Positions 1 through 8,900 of a DNA stretch of 17,984 nucleotides are shown here, in pieces (the stretch's first letter is position 1; the number at the start of each line of letters is the position of its first letter). The notes beneath the pieces were generated by a model that saw nothing but the letters and a program-made list of their open reading frames with translations, did not search any database and had not been told where the DNA came from. A program made the position numbers and the translations under genes. This stretch comes from Sulfuricurvum sp. (GTDB lineage Bacteria; Campylobacterota; Campylobacteria; Campylobacterales; Sulfurimonadaceae), in NCBI GenBank assembly GCA_022729835.1, contig DZBC01000015.1, positions 1 through 17,984 on the forward strand, read 5' to 3'.

Positions 1-119
1 GTGGCAAAAAGCCCGGCTTGTGGGCCTGCGCGCAGGAGTTGCTGCGGCATAACACGATGGGTATAGCTATACGCCACAGAAGATAAAAACCCTTCAAAAC
101 TCCCATCGAAGTACCACAC
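1..119 (-). CDS. UDG-like DNA glycosylase family protein linked to radical SAM (partial, N-terminus)
   Basis: Reading leftward from a GTG at 119-117 gives 39 open codons to the window edge, beginning V-W-Y-F-D-G-S-F-E-G-F-L. The Y-x-D-G-S-F-E-G-x-L opening is what I recall for the SAM-linked, uracil-DNA-glycosylase-like family (TIGR03915 type), which normally sits directly beside the radical SAM gene found here. The start is chosen because an AGGAG lies about nine bases upstream and the upstream gene's TAG (123-121) ends one base before it, so the pair is a tight operon. The family is predicted to act in DNA repair or modification, with no experimentally settled reaction that I know of. The C-terminal catalytic region lies outside the window and cannot be checked. 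Confidence 0.7.
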   Translation of the reverse strand, partial: MWYFDGSFEGFLSSVAYSYTHRVMPQQLLRAGPQAGLFA

Positions 120-120
120 G

Positions 121-1338
121 CTACAGCTCTCCTAGCAACGCACTGTGTGCATCAAAAAGTGAAGGTTGCACCTTTCGCGGCTTTTGGAGCAGAGCGGTCT
201 CGATCCGTTCAAAACGTAGAGGCTCGAATGCCGCGCCGCCTACGGTAATAAAGTAACGCGCGCGTGAGAGTGGAATCTTCAGACGCTCCAGATCGGCAAT
301 ACGAAGCGCACCATAACGCCGCGCACGCAAAATCTTGCCTACGCTGCGCACGCCCAGTCCCGGCACCCGCAGCAGCATCTCCCGATCGGCGCGGTTGATC
401 TCGATGGGGAAGTGCTCAAGGTGGCGCAGTGCCCACGCCGTTTTGGGATCGAATCGCTCATCCAAAAAAGGATGCTCCTGTGACACAATCTCCTCATATC
501 CAAAGCCATAAAAACGCATCAGCCAATCGGCCTGATAGAGCCGATGTTCGCGCAACAGCGGCGGCGGAGTGGCGAGCGCGGAGTAGTGTGTGGGTATTGG
601 CAGGAATGTAAGCGCTGTAATAAACGCGCTTAAGCAGCGCCTGCGCATACAACGCAGAGCTAAGGCGCAAAATCTCCAAATCCGATTCGGGGGTCGCGCC
701 GATAATGAGCTGGGTACTCATACCGATGGGTTTGCGGCCTTGCTCAAGCGAAAAATCCCTTGCAATTTGCAGGGGGCGCAGCACTGATTCACGGCTCTTT
801 TGGGGGGCAAGCAGCACCAAACTGCGAGAACTTGGCAGCTCGATGTTGGAGCTGACGCGATCGGCCAAAAGTGACGCCTCCTCAATAAGCACGGCGTCGG
901 CTCCGGGAATCAACTTAAGATGCACATAACCGTTAAAACCGTATTCATAGCGCAAAATCTTCAAGGTGTTGACGAGCAGGCGCATGGTATGGTCTTCACT
1001 GCTGATGATACCCGAACTCAAAAAGAGCCCTTCGATGTAATTACGCTTATAAAAATTAATCGTCAAATCGGCCACTTCACGCGGTGTGAAGGCGGCGCGG
1101 CGGCGGTCGTTGCTTGCACGGTTGATGCAGTAAGCGCAGTCGTAAATACAGTGGTTGGAAAGAGAATTTTGAGCAACGAAATACAGCGTCCATCCGCACT
1201 AAAGGCGTGGCAGATGCCGCTAGAGTGGGTTGCGCCAAGACTCCCAAAACTCTCAGTGCGCGTCGAACCTGATGACGAGCACGAAACATCGTATTTGGCG
1301 GCGTCGGTCAGGATGGATAGTTTCTCTTCGATGGTCAT
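121..1338 (-). pseudogene. DNA modification/repair radical SAM protein, interrupted by two frameshifts
   Basis: Pieces in three frames together match one protein of about 405 residues of the TIGR03916 type. Frame 1 starts at ATG 1338 (MTIEEKLSILTDAAKYDVSC) and runs through GICHAFSADGRCISLLKILF. A base then appears to be missing in the AAA run at 1159-1161 (TTT on the coding strand). The next frame continues S-N-H-C-I-Y-D-C-A-Y-C-I-N-R, which carries the radical SAM CxxxCxxC cluster motif. A second shift near 565-590 joins ...YYSAYIPANTH to ...ALATPPPLLREHRLYQADW. The C-terminus has a helix-hairpin-helix segment (INRADREMLLRVPGLGVRSV). All family landmarks are present and conserved, so either the inactivation is recent or the indels are sequencing errors. 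The ribosome-binding site is weak. The partner gene follows immediately. Confidence 0.85.
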
Positions 1339-1379
1339 AACCCAAAGGGTAGCGAAAGCATAAAAGCAACAAGGAAAAT

Positions 1380-1394
1380 ATGGCACTTTGCCAT
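1380..1394 (-). terminator. Secondary hairpin downstream of the main terminator
   Basis: ATGGCA-CTT-TGCCAT gives a 6-bp stem with a 3-base loop, and the minus-strand sequence after it reads ATTTTCC. It follows the 20-bp palindrome at 1399-1418 and precedes the radical SAM start at 1338. It may be a backup terminator. The stem is short, so it could be coincidental. Confidence 0.3.
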
Positions 1395-1398
1395 GAAA

Positions 1399-1418
1399 AG
1401 GGCTTACATGTAAGCCCT
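1399..1418 (-). terminator. Perfect 20-bp palindrome, probable intrinsic terminator containing TTACATGTAA
   Basis: AGGGCTTACATGTAAGCCCT is a perfect inverted repeat able to form an 8-bp stem with a CATG loop. On the minus strand it is followed by TTTTC, and the plus strand has no T tract, so it most likely ends transcription of the small membrane-protein gene upstream. A second, smaller hairpin (ATGGCA/TGCCAT, 1380-1394) followed by ATTTT lies just beyond it. The centre is the repeated TTACATGTAA element seen at five other sites. Confidence 0.6.
1404..1413. repeat. TTACATGTAA element, site 1
   Basis: The core of the 20-bp palindrome that overlaps the TAG ending the out-of-frame second helix. 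CTTACATGTA is present on both strands here. Confidence 0.8.
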
Positions 1419-1490
1419 AAAACCAGATAAGGTAGCGTCCAATGAGGCCAAGAACCAGCAATAGGAAGAAGACTTCAATAAAGCGATGGA

Positions 1491-1658
1491 TTATGTGTAG
1501 TAGTCACGATCGCTCTTTTGTTTCAGCGTGACACGCTTGAAGCGACCAGAAAATGTGTTGTACTGCCAGCCGATCCAGTAGCGATAGCTGTAAACCATAC
1601 GTGATAAGATGACGAAACCCAGAACTGCTAAAGTGATAAGATAAAAATTATGAAACAT
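1491..1658 (-). CDS. Small single-pass membrane protein, unknown function
   Basis: The product is 55 residues, starting M-F-H-N-F-Y-L-I-T-L-A. The ATG at 1658 is preferred over upstream ATGs because GAGG lies about six bases before it and a promoter sits just upstream. Residues 5-23 form one hydrophobic segment, followed by a Tyr/Trp-rich stretch and a basic tail ending DRDYYT, consistent with a cytoplasmic C-terminus. I do not recognise the family. The 70 bases after the stop encode, in another frame, a second hydrophobic helix ending at a TAG that abuts the terminator. The true protein may therefore be about 80 residues with two membrane helices if a base is missing near 1492-1500. Confidence 0.6.
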   Translation of the reverse strand: MFHNFYLITLAVLGFVILSRMVYSYRYWIGWQYNTFSGRFKRVTLKQKSDRDYYT

Positions 1659-1688
1659 AGTAACCTCTAATGTCGAATTTGCGGTGCG

Positions 1689-1718
1689 ATTATAGTGGCT
1701 TTCAGTAATCATTAGCAA
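1689..1718 (-). promoter_or_regulatory. Sigma-70-type promoter for the small membrane protein
   Basis: On the minus strand TTGCTA (1718-1713) is followed 18 bases later by a perfect TATAAT (1694-1689). Transcription would start near 1682, giving a leader of about 24 bases that carries the GAGG ribosome-binding site of the gene starting at 1658. The -10 box is perfect and the -35 box matches 4 of 6 positions. Confidence 0.55.
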
Positions 1719-1793
1719 ATGAAACGCATCAAAGTTGATACAAAGTGACTAAAGAAAACACAAAATTCTCAAAGTTACTTTGCATATGATGTT

Positions 1794-2432
1794 CTAGGGT
1801 GCCAAACGCGCCATCTGCCACCCTTGGGGGGTTCGGGTGTAGAGGATACGGTCGTGCAGGCGGCTTTCGCGCCCCTGCCAAAACTCAACGCTCTGGGGGA
1901 TAATGCGATAGCCACCCCAAAAGTCGGGCAGGGGGATTTCACCGTCAAGAAACTTCTCTTTCATCTTCTCTAGCATCATCGAAAGTGCTTTGCGTGAGGT
2001 GAGCACTGTACTTTGATCACTTACCCATGCACCCAGTTGCGAGCCGCGTGAGCGCTTCATGAAGTAGGCCGCTGATTCAGCCACGCTGATCTTTTCGCAG
2101 CGGCCGCGAATGCGCACCTGCCGCTCAAGCTCCAGCCACAAAAAAGCTGCTGCAACCTGAGGATTGGCCGCAATTTGACGCGCTTTAACGCTGTTGTAGT
2201 TGGTGAAAAAGACAAAACCTTTTTCATCAAATATCTTCAGTAGCACCGCGCGGATATCAGGAAAGCCCTCTGCATCGGCGGTGGCGAGCTGCATGGCGTT
2301 GGGCTCGAGCACTTCGCTTTGCAGCGCCTCGCCAAACCACTTTTCAAACTGCACAAAAGGACTCTCATCGACATGAGATTCATCAAGTTCTCTGGCGCGG
2401 TAATCGCGGCGCATATCATAAAGGTTAAGCAT
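1794..2432 (-). CDS. pdxH: Pyridoxamine 5'-phosphate oxidase
   Basis: This 212-residue protein matches PdxH, the FMN enzyme that oxidises pyridoxine or pyridoxamine phosphate to pyridoxal 5'-phosphate in B6 synthesis and salvage. Visible family features are the N-terminal L-x-D-x-R-R-D-Y-x-x-x-x-L-D-E motif, the FMN/substrate region (M-x-L-A-T-A-D through R-A-V-L-L-K), FVFFTNYNSVKARQ, AAFLWLELERQVRIRG, SRGSQLGAWVSDQS and the C-terminal W-G-G-Y-R-I-I-P-x-x-x-E-F-W-Q-G-R-x-S-R-L-H-D-R. Length is close to the E. coli enzyme (218). The ATG at 2432 is chosen because AAGGAG lies seven bases upstream and the MLNLYDMRRDY opening is the conserved one. The start overlaps the end of the EAL gene by 8 bases, indicating translational coupling. 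Confidence 0.95.
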   Translation of the reverse strand: MLNLYDMRRDYRARELDESHVDESPFVQFEKWFGEALQSEVLEPNAMQLATADAEGFPDIRAVLLKIFDEKGFVFFTNYNSVKARQIAANPQVAAAFLWLELERQVRIRGRCEKISVAESAAYFMKRSRGSQLGAWVSDQSTVLTSRKALSMMLEKMKEKFLDGEIPLPDFWGGYRIIPQSVEFWQGRESRLHDRILYTRTPQGWQMARLAP

Positions 2433-3513
2433 GGGTAGCTCCTTGTGTGGGCCAATCGCGCTGCAAACGGCGCAGCGGCTCAGCAGTGGGTTTACCAAAG
2501 CAGTACCCTTGAATCAGATCGACGCCGTGATCGAGCACAAAGAGTAGATCCTCCTCTTCTTCGACCCCTTCGGCAAGAACATCGATGCCGTTGTCTTTGG
2601 CGATGGTATAGAGTCCTCGATAGATCGACTGTTTGAGGTTGTCGCGGGCAATTCCGTCGATGATGGCACGATCGACTTTGATAACATCGGGACGGAGTTT
2701 AATAAGCATATTGAGCGACGAATACCCCTCACCCACATCATCAAGCGCGATGCGAAACCCCTGCTCACGGTAGTAGGTGAGAATACGCGCCAAATGCGCC
2801 TGATCGGCAGTATGATGGGTTTCGACCACCTCAAACACTACTTGGGCGGGGTCAAAGTTGAGCTGCTTGGCCCACTCCACCGTGGACTTGAGGCAAAACT
2901 CAGGGTCATAGATGGCGGTGGGAATAAAATTGATAAAGATTTTGGTTTTGATCTTTTTCACAGCAGCCGTTTTGAGCGCACTTTCACGTGAAAGCCGATC
3001 CAGCATAAAAATCTGATCGTTGCGTGCCGCTTTATCAAAGAGCTCTCCGGGAAACATCAAAGACCCATCCATCTTGACACCCCGCACCAGTGCCTCATAA
3101 GCAACGATCTCCCGTTTGTGCGTATCGACAATCGGTTGAAAGTAAGAGGTCAGGCTCTGCTCTTGCAAAATATCGAAAAAGGAGCGATCTTCAATAACAT
3201 TGAGATAGTAATCGAGAGTTTTGGCAAAAAGGAGTGATTCTAACTTGAAACGTTTCTCTTTGGGGTGGATATGCAGTTTGATGCGCTTGCACTCCATTTC
3301 ATTGAAATGAGCACGAAAAGCCGCCGCATGGGTTTCAAAAAAATGCTGAGGCTCCTCCACGCACACACGAATCACTCCGTGCAGACTGGGCATAGGGACA
3401 AAAGGAGCCATAAATCGCTCAAGTTTGCGCTTCACTTCGGGGATGTCACAAAAGAGATAGAGATAACCAGACTCTTTGGGAATCAACGTAAGGGTTTTGC
3501 AATGGCACGTCAT
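2425..3513 (-). CDS. EAL-domain cyclic-di-GMP phosphodiesterase
   Basis: This 362-residue protein has about 130 N-terminal residues of no recognised domain followed by a complete EAL domain, which hydrolyses c-di-GMP to pGpG using two metal ions. Counting from the ATG at 3513, I see E-A-L at 140-142, Asn195 in INFIP, Glu231 in EVVETH, D-D at 258-259 in ALDDVGEGYSSL, Lys279 in DVIKVDR, Glu315 in LAEGVEE and Gln335 in QGYCFGKP. The catalytic and metal-binding set is therefore intact and activity is expected. The usual D-D-F-G reads D-D-V-G. No GGDEF domain or membrane segment is visible, so the enzyme is likely cytosolic and its N-terminus may sense or dock. Start 3513 has AAGGAG nine bases upstream. 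It lies 29 bases after the preceding exported-protein gene and overlaps pdxH. Confidence 0.93.
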   Translation of the reverse strand: MTCHCKTLTLIPKESGYLYLFCDIPEVKRKLERFMAPFVPMPSLHGVIRVCVEEPQHFFETHAAAFRAHFNEMECKRIKLHIHPKEKRFKLESLLFAKTLDYYLNVIEDRSFFDILQEQSLTSYFQPIVDTHKREIVAYEALVRGVKMDGSLMFPGELFDKAARNDQIFMLDRLSRESALKTAAVKKIKTKIFINFIPTAIYDPEFCLKSTVEWAKQLNFDPAQVVFEVVETHHTADQAHLARILTYYREQGFRIALDDVGEGYSSLNMLIKLRPDVIKVDRAIIDGIARDNLKQSIYRGLYTIAKDNGIDVLAEGVEEEEDLLFVLDHGVDLIQGYCFGKPTAEPLRRLQRDWPTQGATHA

Positions 3514-3542
3514 AATGATCAAGCTCCTTTTTTGTCTGTAGT

Positions 3543-4232
3543 CTATCTTACATGTACCCCTTTTGGAAGCTTGTTTTTGTCTTTTGAGTAGTAGCGCTCG
3601 ATCCATGAACGTTCGATGTCGCTCATGGTACGATCGTAAACCTCTTTTTGACGCGCTGCCTCTCGGTCGGCAAAGCGCTGATAGATCAGATCCTCTTGCG
3701 CCCTAACCGCATTGGTTTGCGTTTGCGGTAGGGCGCACCATTTTTGAAGTTCCCCTCGAAGCAAGGCCAGCTCCTGCTCTAAAGCATCAAGCTTATGTCG
3801 GGTACTTTTGCGCTCCTCTGTGATTTTGAGCCGATTGGCACGTGACCAATCCAGTAGTTCATCAAGGTGACGCAACACCATCGGCAGGGGCAATGGCCGA
3901 CGATTCAGAAGAAACAGACCGTTTTCATCGATCCGCCCGGCGCCCTCGGGAATGCGTGCATTGAGCGTAACACGCGCTTTGGGCGAAAGGGCGCTTTGAT
4001 TGGTGCTCAGTTTGATGGCCTGACGCAGCGCATCTCTGGTCGCTTCACTCTCCCAAACGATGCGCTCAAGACGTTGGGTTTCGTTCTCAAGATAGGCATC
4101 GTCGGTGTAGAGCTCCGACCATGCGGCTTCGACTTTGGCGTACCGCTCGCTAAGTGCGCTGCACTCCTCATAGGTAGCCGCTGATACATGGCTAAGCACA
4201 AAGAGGGTGAGGGCGGCAAAAATGTACTTCAT
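3543..4232 (-). CDS. Exported coiled-coil protein, unknown
   Basis: This 229-residue protein has a clear Sec signal peptide (MKYIFAALTLFVLSHVSA, probable cleavage before ATYEE), so it is periplasmic or surface-exposed. The mature part is charged and mostly helical, with Arg/Glu-rich stretches (for example LEQELALLRGELQKWC) suggesting coiled coil, and only two cysteines. No catalytic motif is recognised. The ATG at 4232 is chosen because AAGGAG lies six bases upstream and it begins the signal peptide. It starts 16 bases after the previous gene's stop, so the two are an operon. Its last codons (V-H-V-R-stop) contain the repeated CTTACATGTA element on the opposite strand. Function unknown; the context suggests a role with the two larger exported proteins upstream. 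Confidence 0.75.
   Translation of the reverse strand: MKYIFAALTLFVLSHVSAATYEECSALSERYAKVEAAWSELYTDDAYLENETQRLERIVWESEATRDALRQAIKLSTNQSALSPKARVTLNARIPEGAGRIDENGLFLLNRRPLPLPMVLRHLDELLDWSRANRLKITEERKSTRHKLDALEQELALLRGELQKWCALPQTQTNAVRAQEDLIYQRFADREAARQKEVYDRTMSDIERSWIERYYSKDKNKLPKGVHVR
3548..3557 (+). repeat. CTTACATGTA element, site 2
   Basis: CTTACATGTAC on the plus strand, within the last codons (V-H-V-R) of the exported coiled-coil gene, two bases from its stop. Confidence 0.75.
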
Positions 4233-4248
4233 GGGATACTCCTTAAAT

Positions 4249-5913
4249 CTAATGACAATGACGCTCATCAGGACCGATTCCGATGAACTGGCCTGAGGGG
4301 CAGGGGGTGCACCTGCGGCTCTCTTTGGGTAAATCGGGTTCTTGAGGTGACTGTGTGAGTTTGACCGTAGTGATCTTTGTGTAGAGCGGAAAGTTTTTGG
4401 CGTTGAGGCGCATTTTGTTTTCGAGTGTGAGCGCTTTCAGATGCGCTTTGAGCGCCGTATCATCACTCGGCCCATAAATCGTATAGACGACAGAGGTACA
4501 TTTGGCCGTGCGCTCGAGATAGTCCGCTGTCTCTCTCAAGAGGTAATACTCTTGCTTGGATGATGATGGTGTGCCAAATGTTTCAGAAGATGCCTCGTCT
4601 TTAGCGTCGAACCCATCGTTGGCGTTGCGCTCTTTAAATTTACGGATATTCTCTTCGTTGGCTTCGCGGATCGTATCGCCGCTAAAACGCCCCTCATCTT
4701 CATCACCCCCATACTCTTCAGTGCGCTGCGTGCGTTCGCTTTCGCGTGTATCCCATGCCGCCGTATCAAAACCGCTGTTGCCACGATCGCGCACACACAG
4801 CCCCTCATCACCGCACACCTTATCCATCGGACAGTCGTGGTCTCTTTTGCAAGGGACGATCTGCGCACAAACGGCACCAACCTGACGACTACATGTAAGG
4901 GCTTCTTTGGCCTCGTCATCGGCGTGGGCGCCCAATATACGCGCTGCGTCGGCCTCTACACTCAGATCGTCCTGTGGTGCTGTGGGCACACTTTGCATAC
5001 AGGTTTGCAGCGCGGTTTTGAACTCCGCAAGCGCTCCGTCTTGCGCGTCGTCACCCCCCGACGCATCAAGTTCGGCGCGTATCTGCTCATAACGATCTTG
5101 GACACCTTGTATCTGCTGCGCTTGGGTGTCGATACGCTCCATAAGCGCACCAAGCATCTCTTGAGCCTCCGCAAAAGCCGCCTGCGGAAGCGCGGCAGCC
5201 TGTAGTGCCGCATGGATCCGCGCGGCAAGCGTCTGTGCCTCCCCTAACAAGACGGCCGATGAAATCTCTGGCACCTCAACGGTCATGCTCATCAGGGGCT
5301 TTAGGGTCTCAAACTTTTGTATCCACAAACGCATCTCATCTGTCGCGCCGGAGGCTGCGCCTTGTTCCGACACTAGCGCCCCATAATGCTTGCTGATTGT
5401 TCCTGCGATGCGCAGCGCTTCCTTGGCTTCGTGACGCGCGGCGGCGGCGGCGCTTGAAGCAAGCTTCTCGTAATTTTTGCACTCTTTAAGTCCCATGGTG
5501 TCGCTGACCTGATCGACGTAACTGCAGGCCTCCAATCTCAGTTCAGCCGACATCTCCTCATGCGCCTTGAGCCTCTGCATCTGGGCGCTTAAATCGGCTC
5601 TTAGTCGATCACTTCGGTTGGGATCGCCATCTTGTTTAGCGCACTTGCCCAACAGAACCTGCGCCTCACGCAGCAACGACGCACGCGCAGCATTATGGTT
5701 GTGAACCTCTCCAAAGTCGCGCTCAAGTGCCTCTAGTCCAGACTGTAGCGTCTTTTCTTCGGCATCAAGCGACGCTTCGATCTGCTGCAGTTGCGCAAAA
5801 TCGGCGCGCGTCTGCGCCATGACATCACTACTGTGTTCTTCAGATGCTTGAGCGCAAGGTAGTGTTAGCCCAAACAGTAAAACGATTGTGACCATTACAT
5901 GTAAGATGTTCAT
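4249..5913 (-). CDS. Exported coiled-coil protein with Cys-rich motif, unknown
   Basis: This 554-residue protein begins with a signal peptide (MNILHVMVTIVLLFGLTLPC, cleavage near AQA-SEE). About 300 residues of Ala/Glu/Gln-rich helix follow, likely coiled coil. A compact Cys-rich segment near residues 355-375 has the pattern C-x4-D-C-x4-V-C-x4-L-C, then comes a hydrophilic Asp/Glu/Arg linker. The end has C-T-P-C-P-S-G-Q-F and a final C-H-C-H-like pair. The C-x-x-D-x-D-C-P-x-x-x-V-C-x-x-x-x-x-C pattern resembles small disulfide modules in secreted bacterial proteins; I cannot name a family. The ATG at 5913 has GAGG seven bases upstream and lies 8 bases after the preceding stop. CTTACATGTA falls in codons 3-6 and again near 4889. 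Confidence 0.75.
   Translation of the reverse strand: MNILHVMVTIVLLFGLTLPCAQASEEHSSDVMAQTRADFAQLQQIEASLDAEEKTLQSGLEALERDFGEVHNHNAARASLLREAQVLLGKCAKQDGDPNRSDRLRADLSAQMQRLKAHEEMSAELRLEACSYVDQVSDTMGLKECKNYEKLASSAAAAARHEAKEALRIAGTISKHYGALVSEQGAASGATDEMRLWIQKFETLKPLMSMTVEVPEISSAVLLGEAQTLAARIHAALQAAALPQAAFAEAQEMLGALMERIDTQAQQIQGVQDRYEQIRAELDASGGDDAQDGALAEFKTALQTCMQSVPTAPQDDLSVEADAARILGAHADDEAKEALTCSRQVGAVCAQIVPCKRDHDCPMDKVCGDEGLCVRDRGNSGFDTAAWDTRESERTQRTEEYGGDEDEGRFSGDTIREANEENIRKFKERNANDGFDAKDEASSETFGTPSSSKQEYYLLRETADYLERTAKCTSVVYTIYGPSDDTALKAHLKALTLENKMRLNAKNFPLYTKITTVKLTQSPQEPDLPKESRRCTPCPSGQFIGIGPDERHCH
4889..4898 (-). repeat. CTTACATGTA element, site 3
   Basis: CCTTACATGTAG on the minus strand, inside codons for A-L-T-C-S of the 554-residue exported protein. 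Confidence 0.75.
5895..5904 (-). repeat. TTACATGTAA element, site 4
   Basis: CTTACATGTAA on the minus strand, spanning codons 3-6 (I-L-H-V-M region) of the signal peptide of the 554-residue protein, where it imposes a TTA leucine codon. Confidence 0.75.
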
Positions 5914-5921
5914 GTCGCACC

Positions 5922-8900
5922 TCACTGACGTTTGAGATCGATACTAAAGGTGATCGTATCGTCAAATTTGCCGCAGGTTTTGGTTTTTGGGTAGGTTCCC
6001 TGCAGTGATGTTTCGGTAAATTTAGCACTCCAAATACCAAGATTTGGAATGCTTAGCGTCTTTTTGTCGATGCTAAAAGTACCATATGCCGTTTCATTTG
6101 CCGCATCGACATGAATCCGCCGCTCTCCGCAGTAGTGGTGAAATCCATAGGTGATACTGACGTTGTATTTGTACTGTTTCAGATCGGCACTGCCTACGAT
6201 ATGGTCTTCAAGCGTCACGCTGATCGGAAATTTCTGCGTACCGCTCTGATCCGTCTTGACGGTGACAAAACCCTTGTAGGCGGCAGGAAGCTTAAAACTA
6301 GAAGCAGTAGGCTTAGAGGTCGCAGCGGCTTGCTTGCTCGTCCATGTACCGTGTGCCCCTTCATCACTCCATGTGCCGCTGCCGCTGAGGTTGCCTTTGG
6401 CATCTTTTTTGATGGTGCCCTTCCAGCTAAACGATCCGCTGCTTCCGCCGGCCATCTTCAGATCGATACTGCCTGTGTCGCCGATCTGACCGGCGAACTC
6501 CCCGTTATCGTCGCCTTCATAGCGCACGCTCACTTTTCCGCTAGAAGCGATGGTCATCGTGAAGGTGCCAGAAGCTTGCGTATAGTAGGTGCCCGAACCC
6601 TGCCACGAACCGTTCATTGTGCCTGCAAAAGCTATGGGCTTGGCGGTGCTGCCTGCACTGCTACTGGAAGCCTTGCTTGAGCTTGATGCTTTGCTGGAAC
6701 TTGAAGCCTTGCTGGAACTTGAGAGGGTATCGTTCGGCTTTATGGTCGTCGTACCTGTTGCAGCGCCGCCGCAATCGGCCACCACATCACTCATACCGCG
6801 GTAGTTGGAACCTGAGTTGTGCGCCCAAGTCGTCGGTTCAGAGTCGATGATCATATATGTGCCTTTGGGCAGAGAGATATTTGGGCTGGCAATCCAGTAG
6901 GCATCGGGTACGCCGCCTTGACCGGGTCTGCCAACACAGCTCCACGGGCCATATACCTTGCCGCTTGCGTCGCGCACGCTGATGGTGCCGGGCTTGCTGC
7001 CTTTGGCGTGGTTCCAGTGGTAGTTGGTGATTTTGGAGAGCTTACATGTAGCACCAATACTAAAGGTAGTGGGATTCTTAGGATCGTTCTCTACAGCCGA
7101 GATATTGCCCGTAGTCATGATGGTTTGTGCGCCGGAAGATTCGGCGCTGCTTGCCGCAGCGCTCGCAGCATGGGCCGAACTTTTAGAAGTTGTGGCAGAG
7201 CGAGAAGAGTGCTGCTTGCTAACCATAATCTCTTGTTGTTTTTCCATACCCGTTTTGATCTGTTCGGTCATCTTTTCATAGCCCGACTCTTTCTCCTCTC
7301 CAAAAGTGTCGTAACTGTCGGAAGTCTGACGCTCGCCGACCTGTTCACCCCTGCCTGTTTCATGAGAAGTGAAACGCTCGGTTAGCGTCAATCCTGCTGC
7401 AGTCATGTCAGCATCGGTTTGTTTGGCTTTTTCTTGTTGTATTTGCGCTTCCAACTGCTTTTCGAGATGAGCGATCCGTATACTAAGCGAAGCATTTGGC
7501 CACTGTTGTATACTCGCTTTGTATCTGCTAAGGGCTGAGCGCAAATCCTTCGCACCGTACGCTTCGTCGCCCTCCGCTTTGTACTCTTTGGCACGCTCTT
7601 TTGCCGCAAGCAGGGCGTCTATTTTTCGCTGTACCGCACCGTCTACATCCTTATGAAAACGCAAACTGGTCTGATAGCGCTCCAGCGCATTGTCCAATTG
7701 CCGCTCTTTTTCATAATCCTGAGCCTGTTTGATGACAGAGTCAAAACTCTTCACATTTTGCGACGCTTCATTGTAGTAGCCGCTAATCTGCTGCATCATT
7801 CCGGGGGTGTGATCATCCCAATCCTTCTGCACCCGCTCTATAATGGGAAGAATGGCACGGAAATTCTGCTCATGGCGTAACACTTTGACTTCGGCAAATG
7901 CCGCCTCCATCGCTGCGGCATACTCTTGACGCTTTTCGCGCACTTTTTCGTGAAAAGCCGTCAAAAGAGGATCGCTGTGACGCGGGGGAAGCAGTTGTTT
8001 GTTGATCTTATCATGAATCGCACCGACGATACCGCTGGCTTCTTTGATTTTTCCCGATTCAAGCGCTTGAAGTGCTTTGGGCAGATCACGAGATGTTGCT
8101 TCCTGCCATCCCTCTTCCCAGCTCTTATACTTGGCCACTTCGCCTTCGCACCACTGAACGTTACCGCCCAGCTCGCACGCTTTTGACTGTTTTTTGACCG
8201 ACTCGCCCAGTTCGGCGCTCTTGGTCAAATCGTCGGCGTGGGCTTTGGCCTGTTGACGCAAGCCCTCCATAATCTCACTCGATTTTTTGTAGGTGTAGTT
8301 GTCGCCTTGAGCCTTGCCGTTGTAGTAGTTGGTCACCATAAAGTCCCGTACCATATCACTGATGGCAAGAAAGATATCGGCGGCTTCAAGGAATTTTCCC
8401 TGTGCCATCAGATCATCGATCTCTTTACGTTGCTCTTCCGTACTTTTGAAGTTTTCGGCCCTGGCCATTTCGTGAAGTTTTTGATAAACGGCTTCATCGT
8501 TTTTGTGCATAGCATCGAAGATTTTTAGATCCTCTTCGTAATGCTTCTGATCAATATAATTGCGACAACCCAAAAGCACTTTTTTGCTTAGAGGCATCGG
8601 CGCATGCCACATGGTCAAAGGTCCGGTTGCCATACATGGACCACCTTTTCCCGGACCATAATAGCCCCCCAGCGAACCGCCTGAAGCTTTACAGACACAA
8701 TTGTAAAAATCAAGATAATCACTTTTATGTACTTTCAATTTTGCAGCTGCATCATCTATCTGTGCATTTTTTTCTTTGAGGTTTTGCTGTTGCTTGAGTA
8801 ATTCGTCACGTTTTTTGGATTCTGCTTTTTTCTCATCACTGCGTAGATCATAGCCTTGGGTTGTGTACCACTTTTGCATCGCATTCATTAGGGTTGATCG

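Noticed and set aside
1770..1782. CAAAGTTACTTTG inverted repeat downstream of pdxH as a terminator
   Set aside because: The stem is 5-6 A/T-rich base pairs with almost no loop, and the T-rich bases after it are broken up. Too weak to call.
6603..6722. Ser-rich repeat as a phase-variable tract
   Set aside because: The unit is 15 bases, so unit changes keep the frame, and the units have diverged at third positions. It could vary linker length but not switch the gene off.
6819..7385. Plus-strand frame of 188 codons antisense to the 1186-residue gene
   Set aside because: It lies wholly antisense to a long gene with clear protein features. Its Ala/Arg/Leu-rich translation is typical of a GC-rich shadow.
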